Of a stretch of DNA of 64,000 bases, positions 9,271 through 19,487 are shown one piece after another (the first letter of the stretch is position 1; every line of letters begins with the position of its first letter). The stretch is from positions 182,163 through 246,162 of the forward strand of contig CAUYUJ010009435.1 in the NCBI GenBank assembly GCA_963575745.1, written 5' to 3'. The notes under the pieces were generated by a model, which was not told where the DNA came from, ran no database searches, and saw only the letters and a list, made by a program, of their open reading frames with translations. The position numbers and the translations under genes are program-made. Source of the stretch: Prorocentrum cordatum (Eukaryota; Sar; Dinophyceae; Prorocentrales; Prorocentraceae).

Positions 9271-11831
9271 TCAGCTGCGTTCACTTCACTCCTGGGATTA
9301 ACAGCTTCCGCTGGTCCCCTCGGCACCGTAATGTTAAACTGAAACGTGCCGTTCTTCTCGTGGATAGTCGTGAATTTGCCTGTGGCCTTATTCATGATGT
9401 GGCTCAGGGACCTCCCGTTAAGATCCTTGTCAAACACAACTCTATTTCCAGCGTTTACCATTTCTCTGACGGATCCCAGCACTTTGTTGACTTCTGCTAC
9501 CTGGATCGGCATACTGACTGCGTTCCCATGTTCATTTTTGCCCGTGATCACTCGTTGACCATAATTCTTTATCGTCGCCCCATTCGCTGCGCTGTAATGT
9601 CTTCCTTGCTTTGACGCATCCGTATGCTTAATGGGGAAATAGGTGCCAACCTTGGGGGGTCCCACTGCGTTATACGCCCCAGAGCCCACGGTGACCACGA
9701 TTGTCTCATGCGTTGCACTCAGTGGTGGCACCGCGTTAATTTCTGGATCACAGTCCCGCATTTCAATTAGCCCAATTTCTCTGCATTTTTCTAGCCAACT
9801 TTTTTCCTGTTTTATGCTTTTACTTATCCTCTGGTCCCATTGACTCACATGATTACAATCTCCGTTACATTGATGCTCCTGGTAAATTCTTTTCATACCC
9901 ATCGCAGTCCTACGCGCCATTTTCTTTCTGGCATATGAGGGATCCCATTGCCCGCTAACCTCCTCAGTTGCGAATGGGTTCAGTGGCACGTTCACTTCGT
10001 CCTTCAACTCAACGCTGAGAACATGTTGCGGTTGGCCGAACGAGGTAGTTTGTTCACTTTCAGCGTTCATTGTAGGTCTCTCCTGCTCAACTTCGTTGGC
10101 GGTCTTCTTGGAGCCCGGGCAGTTAATGGCGATGTGCCCTTTGGCACCGCACTTGTAACACTCGCGCTCGCAATGGGGAGTGAATTTTCCTTGGCCTCCA
10201 TAACTTCCACCCCACGAGCCACTTCCTTTACCACTTTGTTTACCGCCGATCTTACCTTTCACGTAGGATCCGTAGGTGGCCCGGTAACCTTTGCCTTTTC
10301 CGCCTTTGCCACCTTTACCTCCTTTGGTAAACTGTTTAGGTCTTGTGCAATTTCTGGCTAAATGGCCCACGCCTCCACAATTGTAACATTTGGGGCCCGC
10401 GCCTTTACCTTTGCCTTTGTTTACGGCGTCAACTTCTTCATGGTCCCCACTGTCACTCTCATTGGCCCAGGACCCGTAACTCCACGATCCATCTTCTGGC
10501 CACCAGTTTCCGCCCTCGTCAACCCATCCTGTTTGGTCCCAAACATTTTCGGACCCTTGACCCATCTCGTTGATGTTCCCAATGTCCATCGCATCTTTAT
10601 TTTTTGTGTCTGAATCGAGTTTCTTCTTACGCGCCCAGTCTTCGCACTTGGAGTATAACTTCTGGAATGAGTCAATGTTAAGCGCGTCGGGCGTTCGCCA
10701 GCACGCCTGCTGCCATTCATCAAACCAATCGTTCGCATGCACCATTATTGCCCTGAGCGCGGTGACTTTAAAAGGAAGAGGCAGCGAGTAATCTTTACCG
10801 TGCTTTTCAAGGTTTTCTGCCAATGCGCCCCACTCCTCAAGTCGGGTAACGGCGTCAGTAATCTTCTTGGGCGACTCAGGGTTCGTGGCGCGTGTCATCT
10901 TTGATGACAGAGTCGCTCCGGTAACAGCCGAGTACCATTTGTAGACCTTTTGCCAAGCCATGATTCCATCTCCATCCATAAGTCCCTTTAATTTTCCTCT
11001 CGCTTCTGCACCTTCGAGCTTCTCGTTGAGAATGTACCATAAGTCTTCCTCCATTTGAGTTTTGTCTCCCTCGGTAAACTCGTACTCTCCTTTGTTGTCA
11101 CCCTCTGCTTGTTTAGCTGAATTCGCCTTCAAGTATTCGCTCGCTGTTAATCGGCCGTTCATTATGCGTATGATGTCATCAGCGTCCTCCTCTGGTACAA
11201 CTCCGTCGAGCGTCTCCAACTTCTTGTTTCGCATTTTCAGCGCCGGTCTGTAACTCGGTTTTACTTGGGCCAGTGCGTTTAAGAACTTGTCGTTCCAGTC
11301 TCTGAACTTTGCTCTTTCTCCACTGAAGTTCTTTAACGCCTGTAATGCCTTATATTCGCTTATCGGTTTACCGCTCCCGTGCTTGCTTCCACTTCCTCCT
11401 TTAATTGCTTCCGAAAGCTGACCAAATTTTTCAATCAACTTTTCTTGTACCTCGCTGTTTGTCTCCAACTCGGTAACTCTTTCCACCAGTCTGCGAGCAT
11501 CCCTTTCAAGTGCAGCATTTCTTTTCGTAATCGCTAACAACATGCTGTTGGTCTTATGAGCACTCTGTAACATTTGGAACGCCTCGGCGTTCGATACCTC
11601 CCTTCGGTCCTGTGTCACTCGCTCGTTGATGAACGTTGCGAGTCCGAAATGGTTCGCGAGTAACGCTGTCTGGACGTAACTGAAGTCTCCGCTCAGGTAC
11701 GCTTGCTCACACAGGTCGTTGAATCGGTTGGGGTCCATGTTGACCCATGCGTCTCTGTCTGCCGGCACATTGATGTTAACCGGCGGGTCGCCCTGCCCAG
11801 GCCTAGCTGCAGCGGCCGCCGCCGCCGCCAT
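9225..11831 (-). CDS. gag with C-terminal aspartic protease-like domain, 868 aa
   Basis: The N-terminus is Ala-rich, followed by a helical capsid-like region (about 60-400). Two CCHC zinc knuckles follow: CYNCGGVGHLARNC near residue 480 and CYKCGAKGHIAINC near 556, separated by a Gly/Lys-rich RNA-binding linker. Residues about 710-840 match the copia protease fold, but the active-site triplet reads VGSGA instead of VDSGA (codon 9684-9686), so the catalytic Asp is absent. The ATG at 11831 is 10 bp past the primer binding site, giving a very short leader. Gag stops at TAA 9225-9227 while pol continues in the -1 frame. Confidence 0.93.
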   Translation of the reverse strand: MAAAAAAAARPGQGDPPVNINVPADRDAWVNMDPNRFNDLCEQAYLSGDFSYVQTALLANHFGLATFINERVTQDRREVSNAEAFQMLQSAHKTNSMLLAITKRNAALERDARRLVERVTELETNSEVQEKLIEKFGQLSEAIKGGSGSKHGSGKPISEYKALQALKNFSGERAKFRDWNDKFLNALAQVKPSYRPALKMRNKKLETLDGVVPEEDADDIIRIMNGRLTASEYLKANSAKQAEGDNKGEYEFTEGDKTQMEEDLWYILNEKLEGAEARGKLKGLMDGDGIMAWQKVYKWYSAVTGATLSSKMTRATNPESPKKITDAVTRLEEWGALAENLEKHGKDYSLPLPFKVTALRAIMVHANDWFDEWQQACWRTPDALNIDSFQKLYSKCEDWARKKKLDSDTKNKDAMDIGNINEMGQGSENVWDQTGWVDEGGNWWPEDGSWSYGSWANESDSGDHEEVDAVNKGKGKGAGPKCYNCGGVGHLARNCTRPKQFTKGGKGGKGGKGKGYRATYGSYVKGKIGGKQSGKGSGSWGGSYGGQGKFTPHCERECYKCGAKGHIAINCPGSKKTANEVEQERPTMNAESEQTTSFGQPQHVLSVELKDEVNVPLNPFATEEVSGQWDPSYARKKMARRTAMGMKRIYQEHQCNGDCNHVSQWDQRISKSIKQEKSWLEKCREIGLIEMRDCDPEINAVPPLSATHETIVVTVGSGAYNAVGPPKVGTYFPIKHTDASKQGRHYSAANGATIKNYGQRVITGKNEHGNAVSMPIQVAEVNKVLGSVREMVNAGNRVVFDKDLNGRSLSHIMNKATGKFTTIHEKNGTFQFNITVPRGPAEAVNPRSEVNAAEGFPRPGTLEADLFY
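9264..9270 (-). promoter_or_regulatory. Putative -1 ribosomal frameshift site (GGGTTTT)
   Basis: In the gag frame the codons are GAG GGT TTT, so the heptamer reads G GGT TTT, the X XXY YYZ form. It lies at the start of the only window in which a -1 shift works: the pol-frame TGA is immediately upstream (9271-9273) and the gag stop is about 37 nt downstream. GC-rich sequence follows (CCGCGGCCGGG), but I cannot demonstrate a pseudoknot. Confidence 0.6.
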
Positions 11832-11840
11832 GGCAGCCGC

Positions 11841-11852
11841 GCTCCGCTACCA
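11841..11852 (-). other. Primer binding site, initiator-Met-tRNA-like
   Basis: Immediately inside the 5' LTR the element strand reads TGGTAGCGGAGC. This is complementary to a tRNA 3' end GCUCCGCUACCA, the form expected of eukaryotic initiator-Met tRNAs (which end CUACCA in yeast and animals). The exact host tRNA was not available to compare. Confidence 0.8.
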
Positions 11853-12027
11853 TGCAAAACCCCGAGGAGGGTTCTGCACGGGAGCCTGGTAACAATGATG
11901 ATGCTAGGTCACCTTTATACTCCCGCACAGCGAAGCAAGTCTCGGTAGCTTCAGCCGTTAAACACTTGAGCCAAAGGCAACAGGGTTATTATTCCTCCCC
12001 AGTCACCTGAACGCTTGCATGTTAACA
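11853..12027 (-). repeat. 5' LTR of the copia element
   Basis: Partner of 1277-1451, with four differences. It holds the promoter for the element RNA. Immediately outside it the CCT microsatellite resumes. Confidence 0.95.
11913..11919 (-). promoter_or_regulatory. TATA box in the 5' LTR
   Basis: The element strand reads GGGAGTATAAAGGTGACC. The box lies about 60 bp before the LTR end and about 80 bp upstream of the gag ATG, a plausible distance for transcription start inside the LTR. Confidence 0.6.
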
Positions 12028-12425
12028 CCTCCTCCGCCTCCTCCTCCTCCTCCTCCTCCTCCTCCTGGTCCTCCTCCTTCTCCTCCTCTTCCTCCTCCTC
12101 CTCCGCTTCCTCCTCCTCCTCCTCCTCCTCCTCCTCCTCCTGGTCCTCCTCCTCCTCCTCCTCCTCTTCCTCCTCCTCCGCTTTCTCCTCCTCCGCTTTC
12201 TCCTCCTCCGCTTTCTCCTCCTCCGCTTTCTCCTCCTCCTGCTCCTTCTCCTCCTCCTCCTCCTCCTCCTCCTCCTCCTCCTCCTCCTACTGCGCCGACC
12301 AGAAGGACGACGACGAAGACGACGACAGAGACGATGACAACGACGACGACGACGAGGACAAGGACGAAGATGAGGACGAGGACCGAGGACGAGGACGAGG
12401 ACGACGGACGACGACGACGACGCAC
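12028..12425. repeat. (CTC)n then (GAC)n microsatellite
   Basis: Right half of the CTC tract split by the retrotransposon (to about 12290), then an interrupted GACGAC/GAGGAC tract. Proline-, serine- and glycine-rich open frames across it are repeat artefacts. Confidence 0.9.
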
Positions 12426-12479
12426 TGCGGATGCCCTGTGGGTGGGGTGGTGGTGGTGCTCAGGCCCGCTGTAGTCGAC

Positions 12480-12635
12480 GACGACGGACCCCCCAAGTCC
12501 GTCCTTCAGCCCCCCCCTCCTACAGACCCCCCGGGTCTGTCCTGCGGACTTGGGTCTGTCCTACAACCCCCCGGAGTCCTACAGACCCCTCCCTCTCCTA
12601 CAGACCCCCGCGGGGTCCTATAGACCCCCACCCTA
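12480..12635. repeat. Short minisatellite around TCCTACAGACCCCC
   Basis: TCCTACAGACCCCC or close variants recur five or six times with irregular 15-35 bp spacing. Non-coding. Confidence 0.6.
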
Positions 12636-14287
12636 GGCGTGTTCGTTGGTGCCGAGCGTTGTCATCCAGTGAGCGAACGGCACAGGCGCCAAGCACATGG
12701 CTGTGCCCCGGCTCGTTTCGGCAAAACCTTTGAGATCGTAGTCATAGTCTCACAAGGCCGTGAGCCGGAAGAAAGCGCGGATGAAGTAGTGCACGAACCA
12801 ACCAGTAAGAATAAGCAGCATGGAGGATGGCTGGCCCGAAGCAGCACAGATAGAAGGCGAGGGCGAAGGGGCGCAGGATAGAAAGGAATGGTAACGTAGG
12901 CAGAGGTGGGGGCAGGGCCGTCGGGTCAGACGTCGAGTGCACGGAAAACGTGGCACTTGGTTGGGCGTGGTGTCTGGAAGGTGGAGAAAGATGAGCATGT
13001 ACTAACACCGTTGTCCAATGCGATATGCGACGCAAGGACATCCGTCTTGACGCAGTTGTCTCTGAGAGACTGTGGTCAATTAAGCCAGCCGAAGAGGCGT
13101 AAGTCCAATGAAAGGGGGGGAGACAAGCGAAAGCGGTGTCAACGACGAGCGGAATTACAATCGATCTTGGCCGCAGCGCGCCTATCCGTGCCGCTGCATT
13201 GGCAACGGTCGGTGTAACTACTGGCACAGGTGTCTGCGTATTCCAGTCGGCGCAGCGGTCAGATCGAGATTGAAAAAACTGCACGCGCATTCATCAACGC
13301 GCGGTTGCACGGCGGTTGGATAAGCAAAAGGTATTCTTACACCACCACCGTGTCTGGCAAGGGCTATACTGGGCACCTCCATAGTGCATGCGCCATACTG
13401 GCCGAGGAAAGGTGGGTCTGTCTTTGCACCATCCCAGACCCAAAATGGCCCTGGCCAGTCATCGTACTGGTGTAGAAATGTCTGCTGCGGTTTGGAACGG
13501 GGGAGGGATGATGATGCCAGCGCGCTTGTCCGTGGCTTTTCTGGCGTGGCGATCGCTGCAGCCCTCGGTGCGGAGTCTCGTGGAGTGTCCCGCAGGCACA
13601 GCGATCGGAACGACGCTGGAGGTGCTGACAGCGCACAGTCCCGCTTGACCTGACCTCCCAGAAGGCGTCCGATGAACAGATCGAAGGCAGCCGGAAGGCG
13701 CCAGCCCCGAGTCGACAACGGGGCCGTTGCGTCGCCGCAGTGGCTCGCGCCGCTGGGGCGCGGGGGGAGGCGAGAAGCCGCTCGGAGCGGCTGCGCGGCG
13801 CCGGCAGCGAGGCCAGCGCGAGGGGGGCGTCGGTGAGGAGCCACGGCCTTCTAGACCGTCGGGGCATCAAGCGCTGCATGTCAAAACCGTGCTTCCACCG
13901 CTGGACATGCATCATACAATTCAAGCCCCTCTGAGAGCTGGGGAGACGCCTGTCATATGTCACAAATTTCTATCGTGTGCCCCTGCTCGCAGAAAGAGAG
14001 TGCGTGGCGCAGCGCAGCTAAGTGCCCTACGCCAGCACGAGGTGGGCGCATGGCCGCGGACGGGAAACTTTTAACTATAGCTGCGGGGGCCCTGCCCAAG
14101 CAGCAAAATGCTATGCGAAGCGAGACCAAGAACCGCTGTACAGTGCCCGAACGGAGATCCCGCTAGCATTTCCGGTGAACATTTCGCCAGGTGCTCTGGT
14201 GAGAAGCTGGCCAGATCTTCTCATGCACTTTTCGCCAAATAATCTACCAACGTGTTAGCCGCTCTGTACGGCCAATATTCCGGTGAC
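12636..14287. other. No gene recognised
   Basis: Mostly unique sequence. Open frames of up to about 200 aa exist on both strands (for example 13218-13844 and 13364-13963, minus) but overlap one another, have Arg/Pro/Ser-rich composition and no motif, so I do not call genes. Introns or decayed sequence are possible. Confidence 0.5.
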
Positions 14288-14490
14288 GTTTTTGAATAGC
14301 GAGACTCCTCCCCCTCCTCCTCCTCCTTCTCCTCCTCCTCCTCCGCCTCCTCCTCCTCCTCCTCGTCCTCCTCCACCTCGTCCTCCTCCCCCTCCTGCTC
14401 TTCCTCCTCCTTCTGCTCCTCCCCCTCCTCTTCCACCTCCTCCTCCTCCTCCTCCTCCTCCCCCTCCTCCTCCCCCTCCTCCCCGTTACT
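14288..14490. repeat. (CTC)n microsatellite
   Basis: Interrupted CTC/CCC tract of about 200 bp; open frames on both strands are spurious. Confidence 0.9.
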
Positions 14491-15280
14491 GAAAAGCTTC
14501 GCTGCCGCCGCCGCCGCGAGTCGTGGAGCTCCTTCCTTCCCTGCATGGGTTCCTCGAGCGCTGGGCGCGCGCGGCCGCGGCCCCGTGGGCCGGGCGGAAC
14601 CCGACGGAGACCCACAAGGCGAGGAGGGCGCGGGGGGAGGGGGGCAAGTGCAGAAATGGAGGGGAGACGGGTGGAGGGAGCAGGGAGCAGGAGGGGCGGA
14701 ACCTGGCGGGGTCCGACCGACGGCGCCCGACTGAGCCTGACGGGGCCCCGCGGAGCCCATCGAGATGCGGCACCTCAAAGATTACAAGCCTAGAGCCGCG
14801 ACGGGTCCCCACACCTCCCGGTCAATATAGAGTGGACACGGGGGCCCCGACGGCAACGCATACCGCAGAAAGCGACACAGAGCATGTACCGAATCGCGTG
14901 CATTCGGTGTGCCTAGGTGGCATTACAACGCACCGTGCCCGACCCATTGCGCGCGCTACTGCGCTACTGTGCTACTTCGTCCAATGATTCTTAGTCATAC
15001 CGACCACACCTCCGCACACGCAATGATGCATCCCCATCGGCCGAAAGCACCTCTTCATCGCCGACAAATCCAAAGGCAACTCTGTTCTTGCACTCAGGAA
15101 ACCCGTCCAAAGGACACGCGCTGACCCCGCTACTGGTGAAGCAACACTGGCGTCAGTGTACTGGTCGGCTCAGCAGCTGGAGGGAAAGTTACAGATGGTG
15201 CCTCCACACCTGTCTGTGCCGCTGCCGGTGTGACAGCCCCTGTGCTGGCTGATGCGCCGATGCCGCGGACGTCCCAGTCT
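14491..15280. other. No gene recognised
   Basis: GC-rich unique sequence with overlapping short open frames and no recognisable domain. Confidence 0.5.
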
Positions 15281-15410
15281 TAGGTCGGGCGTGTTCCCCT
15301 ACAGGCGGATTTTGGATGACAAACAAGAAGCACTCAAACCATACTCAAAACTAGTGAAACAAATACTCAAAACATCGCCCCCTCCTGTAGAGGGACACAC
15401 GCCCGACTCG
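15281..15410 (+). mobile_element. MITE-B copy 1
   Basis: The left end reads TTAGGTCGGGCGTGTTCCCC (counting one T before the interval) and the right end GTAGAGGGACACACGCCCGA, i.e. inverted repeats of about 25 bp. The interior is A-rich (ACTCAAA...). The same ends occur at 25611, 43217 and 57216. This copy lies about 130 bp past the stop codon of the sulfotransferase-like gene. Confidence 0.8.
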
Positions 15411-15541
15411 ATGCCAGTCTCACCTCCCTCGCCAGTGCCGAGGCCCCCGCGGAGGGAGCGCGAACGCGCGCCGCAGACGCGAAAAGCTCCCGCCCGTGCG
15501 GCCCCACGCCTCGCCCCGGCCCCCCGCCCCCCCCGAAGCGC

Positions 15542-16300
15542 TCACTGGGGCGCCACGGCGGCCGTGGACTGCGGGCGCCCCCCCCGGCGCGCATGGAAGG
15601 ACCAGAACTTCGTCGTCTGGTCGCCGGGGATGGGCAGGTGCATGAGCTCGGAGTCCACGGCCCGCAGGTCGGCGTCCGAGAGCCCCTCGAGCCCCAGGTG
15701 GTCCGCGAGGCTGCGGAGCACCGTCAGCGCACCGATGCTCCGCCCGCCCCCGTCGTGCGCCACGATGTCCTCGAAGCGCGTGACGTGCGTCGCAACCTTC
15801 ATCCAGTCGGGGTCTGGTGGGAAACCGTCTCGGATGCTCACCACCACATGGGTGAACAGTGGGGCCACGGCTCGGAACTGCTCTTCAGTGATATTGTCTG
15901 TCCACTCGTGCGTCTTCACCAGCACGTGGGCTCCAGTGGCCATCCGTTGCCGCAGCCTCTGCGGCGACAGTGCCCTGATCCAATACGAATCGCAAGCCTC
16001 GTGCGCCTGCCGGAACAGGAGCCGGACCGCGTTGAACACCCATGTGGATGCCGTGCGGCCCATGTCACGGCTGGCGGTGACGACTAACTTTGGCTCGCGA
16101 GGGTACCTGAAACCCGCCTCTGGGTTCCAACGCTGTCGCTCGACAACGTCAAGATGCCTGGCCTCGCACTCGGGGTTGCGGCAGTCTGGCCTGCAGTCCA
16201 GCGGCCCCTGGTAGGGCGGATCCTCGCCGCCGGGCGTCTCCAGGGTCTGGGAGTTCGTCTCCTGGCTCGCTGGGCGAGTCTCTGCCTGCTGTTCGCTCAT
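15542..16300 (-). CDS. Sulfotransferase-like protein, 252 aa, single exon
   Basis: Probable PAPS-dependent sulfotransferase family member. The 5'-phosphosulfate loop appears as [13 protein letters not shown] (near residue 80, compare K/R-x-G-S/T-T-W in the family), preceded by strand KLVVTASRD. Strand plus catalytic-type motif VLVKTHEW follows, then the 3'-phosphate-binding-like VVVSIRDG and a RFEDIV motif, in the usual order. It starts at ATG 16298-16300 and ends TGA 15542-15544 with no interruption. The N-terminal 70 residues are Gln/Glu/Pro-rich with a Cys cluster ([11 protein letters not shown]). It is short for the family, so it could be minimal or lack upstream exons. The substrate cannot be told. 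A MITE-B copy follows downstream and an AT/CA microsatellite lies upstream. Confidence 0.8.
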   Translation of the reverse strand: MSEQQAETRPASQETNSQTLETPGGEDPPYQGPLDCRPDCRNPECEARHLDVVERQRWNPEAGFRYPREPKLVVTASRDMGRTASTWVFNAVRLLFRQAHEACDSYWIRALSPQRLRQRMATGAHVLVKTHEWTDNITEEQFRAVAPLFTHVVVSIRDGFPPDPDWMKVATHVTRFEDIVAHDGGGRSIGALTVLRSLADHLGLEGLSDADLRAVDSELMHLPIPGDQTTKFWSFHARRGGRPQSTAAVAPQ

Positions 16301-16437
16301 GCTGGCGAGGGGGTGCCCGCGCGGTACCTAGGGTAATCAGGTGGCCTGGGAGAGCGGAGGTTGCAAACGCCCCAGGCGTCAGCATGATCCATGGCCTCGG
16401 GCCGGCGGCTATGAACCCCTCGACACACACCTATACA

Positions 16438-16483
<46 letters not shown>

Positions 16484-16935
16484 TGTATATATATACACAC
16501 ACGCACACGCACACGTACACGCAGGCGCACCCACACGCACACGCACACACGCACACACGCACACACGCACACACGTACACACACAAACACGCACGCACGC
16601 ACGCACACACACGCACACACGCACACACGTACACACGCACTCACGCACACACGCACGCACGCACACACGCACACACGCACTCACGCACACACGCACACAC
16701 GCACACGCGCACACACGCACACACAGCTTTTGGCGTCGCGCGCAGAGCAGGAATCACGCGCGCGCGTCGGGGAGCGCCCGAGCCCGCAGAGACCGCTTAG
16801 GGTCCTGCAGCAGCCGTCCGACACAACTCATCCAGGGCACACACGCACATGCACACGCACGGGCACATACTCAAACACACACACACAGAGAGAACACACA
16901 CACACACACATACACCGTCGGACAACAAAACAGGA
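16301..16935. repeat. (AT)n and (CACG/CA)n microsatellites
   Basis: A pure AT run starts near 16440, followed by about 230 bp of ACGCAC/CACA repeats to about 16725 and a second CA tract at 16838-16912. The interval holds no gene; Thr/His/Arg open frames across it are artefacts. Confidence 0.85.
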
Positions 16936-18162
16936 TTACAGGTTTTCCTTGGAAGGGGCAAGCACCTGCTGCCCGCGATGCGGAAAGGAGAGGTGGGAAG
17001 GAGAGCGGCGGATTAAGCGACGAGGCGGGAGGAGAGCGAGGGAGGAATGAGGAGGCATGGCGCGCGCGGAGGAGTAAACCCATCCTCCTCCTTTTTCCTA
17101 CGATTCCACTTTTTGTCTCTTCATACCGCCACCTCCTCCTCCTCCTTTTGCTCCTGTTCCTCCTCCTGCTCCTCCTCCTCATGATGGTCTCAAGAGCCGC
17201 GAACATGGACTTATGATCCGTGGAGCTGGGACCTCGGCTTCGGGGGTACCGGAATCAAAACTATGATGCGATTGGCGTTTGTCCCCGGATGCAAGAAGCC
17301 AACATCATGTGACTTGAATATGATGCACATTGTTCGTTGGTGCTGAGCTGATGTATGAAGGAAGGAGGCTGGCATGGTTCGGATGCAGAAGTCTGGAAGG
17401 TCCTGGGGAAGTAACTCGGTAAAACGTTGTCCTTCTTCCCACTGTGAGGATCGTCTAGCCGATTCCCATCCAAACTTGACCAGCCCCCACAAGTCAGGCT
17501 GATATACCATGGCGCCGATGCTACCCCTCCTCCATTCTCCAGATTTTTAGTTCGTAATGCGAAAGCTCGCCACCGCACAAAACACCCTTTCTCCTCCTCC
17601 TGTTCCTCCTCCTCCTCCTCCTACTCCTCCTCCTCCTCCTCCTCCTCCTCCTCCGTGACCTCGGCCTCGCGGCCATGGTTTGCCGCGGCCTGGCCGCGGG
17701 GGCCCTCCAAACGGGGGGGGGAGAAGTCTCTCCACCAGACACAATGTCCTCATCCGTCCTGCTCAAAGGGAGGATGGAGAGGGGAGCAACAGAGAAGGAC
17801 GCCCCCTGAGCACCCTCGAAACTGTCAAGCACCTCAACCTCCCAGACCATTTCCCTGTCGCAGTCTCCTGCTTCTTCCCCCTCCACCCCAACCCCCAATC
17901 CCGTCGCTGGGCGCGTTCCGAACAAGATTTCGAACCTAATTCGGGTTCCAATCCAAGATGGCTCCAAGACCAGCCCTACTGAACCCCTGGTCCAACTCGA
18001 CGGCGTGGAGTTCGAAGTGCTCTTTCGGGGGCCGATCGACACGGCCCCGGAAAACCCCGGGAGCGCCTCGAGAGAGCCACGAGCAGACTCCAAGGGGGAT
18101 TCCAAGGATGGACCGAGGAGGCGAGGATGTAAGGGCACCCTTGGGCAGGTTGCCCATCCTCA
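16936..18162. other. No gene recognised; (CTC)n at about 17590-17656
   Basis: Unique sequence with a short CTC tract. Overlapping open frames on both strands lack motifs. Confidence 0.5.
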
Positions 18163-18343
18163 CTAGTCGGGGATGGACAGACCCCCCTTTAGTAAAACGT
18201 GGTTTAGTGAAAACGACCTGAGGCCCAAACCTGGCGGGCGCAAGCCTGGAAAATAACGGCCACGGCGCCCTCTCGAGAACCGAAAACGGACAATTCCCTA
18301 ATCGACGTGTCACTGTTGGGGGTTCTGTCCACCCCCGAACTAG
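18163..18343 (+). mobile_element. MITE-C copy 1
   Basis: The left end CTAGTCGGGGATGGACAGAC is mirrored at the right end, whose complement begins CTAGTTCGGGGGTGGACAGA. The interior (TTTAGT..., CGCCCTCTCGAGAACCGAAA, TAATCGACGTGTCA) recurs at 52717-52870. Confidence 0.7.
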
Positions 18344-19487
18344 GCGGGTGGACTGCAGTCCGGGACGGTCTGCACACCCCGGTGGCGCCAGGGTGACGAG
18401 ACTCGCCCCAGGCTGCTCGGGGAGCCCGTCGAGGCCAGCGGGGTCCTCTCGGGAGGCCCGCTGTGGCCGCCAGGTGGGGGCCACGCGGCGGGGGGGGGGG
18501 CGTCCACGCGCAGCCCGAGGCCTTCACCCGACGCTGGGGGGGGGGGGGTCCCTCCAACCGCGCCGCGCCTGCGTGGTGGTCGGCGCAGAGGGCCCTGAAC
18601 TCGGCCGCCCACTCCTCGGCGGTCCCCTCGAATCCTGAGCGCCGCCGGCCGGGGTGGTGAGGGAGGAAAAGCGCGGGGCGTGAGGAGGGGGAGGAGGAGG
18701 AGGAGAGGAGGAGGAGGAGGAGGAGGAGGAGGGCCAGGGGGCCCTTCTCCTCCTCCTCCTCCTCCTCGCCTCCTCCTTCCTCCTCCTCCTCCTCCTCCTC
18801 CCCCTCCTCCTCCTCCTCCTCCTCCTCCTCCTCCTCCTCCTCCTCCTCCTCCTTCTTAATTCAGTGCCTCGTTTCGGCGTTCCCTCGGTGCCGTCGGGAA
18901 GCAGACGGGGGAGGGGAAGGGCCCATGTAATACCTGAGGCGGTGGTGAATCTCAGATGCCACCGGGCCCGTTCTATGAACTCGTGCAAACGGCACGATCT
19001 TGCACTCGGTGGGGCGGCGAGGTGAGGCCCCGTCCGGGTTTGCCCCTGATGCTCGCGTCGTCGCTTCGGATGATTATCATCTCTTATGGCGGCCGTAGTA
19101 GGGGGGAGGAGGATCGAGATCTGCGCGGGAAGAACAGCTGTTCTGCTTCGAGGGAGGAGAGGAGGTCAGCCAGCGCAGGGATTGCCTCCACAAGCGGCGC
19201 AAAAGGAGGTGCTGTGTGCAGCAGGCCGGGAAAGAGGGGGCCTCTGGACACCATGCAACCTCTTTGGCAACAGGTACCCTGCGGACCCCCCGTGCAGGTG
19301 GTGCAAGTCGGCTCGAGGCACGCCTTTTCCACTGTTTCTGGAAGCGTGACGGTACTTGGGGGGTCCGGCGAGATCTTGACCACAGTGGGATGGCGCGTGC
19401 AGCACACGCTTCCCAATCATGTCTGGAGTGGACCCGAGGCCTGATGGCCGGCGACCGCGACCAGATTGCATGGAGCCGAATTGACGG
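18344..19487. other. No gene recognised; G-runs and GAG/CTC microsatellite
   Basis: Contains G10-G13 runs near 18492 and 18536, a GAG tract (18680-18735) and then a CTC tract (to about 18855), which together could form a GAG/CTC hairpin. The remaining sequence is unique without recognisable coding potential. Confidence 0.55.

Larger units (their letters stand above)
1277..12027 (-). mobile_element. Complete Ty1/copia-type LTR retrotransposon (10,751 bp)
   Basis: Two 175-bp direct repeats (1277-1451 and 11853-12027) bound the element and begin TG and end CA. Read on the minus strand the order is 5' LTR, primer binding site, gag plus protease-like domain, integrase, methyltransferase-like segment, RT, RNase H, two extra ORFs, purine tract, 3' LTR. 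Integrase before RT is the copia order. The 5 bp outside each LTR are CCTCC, a target-site duplication, though the microsatellite context makes this weak. The LTRs differ at 4 of 175 positions, so insertion is fairly recent. Pol is broken by two stops and one frameshift, and the protease lacks its catalytic Asp. Confidence 0.95.

Noticed and set aside
12003-12623. Gly-, Pro- and Ser-rich open frames
   Set aside because: Translations of CTC and GAC microsatellites; same artefact recurs at 14.3, 29.9-30.6, 52.9, 58.6-59.3 and 60.1-60.5 kb.
13218-13963. Two overlapping minus-strand frames of about 200 aa
   Set aside because: Arg/Ser/Pro-rich, mutually overlapping and without recognisable motifs or homologous pattern.
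16297-16800. Cys/Val and Thr/His repeat proteins
   Set aside because: Translations of (CACG)n/(CA)n microsatellite on both strands.
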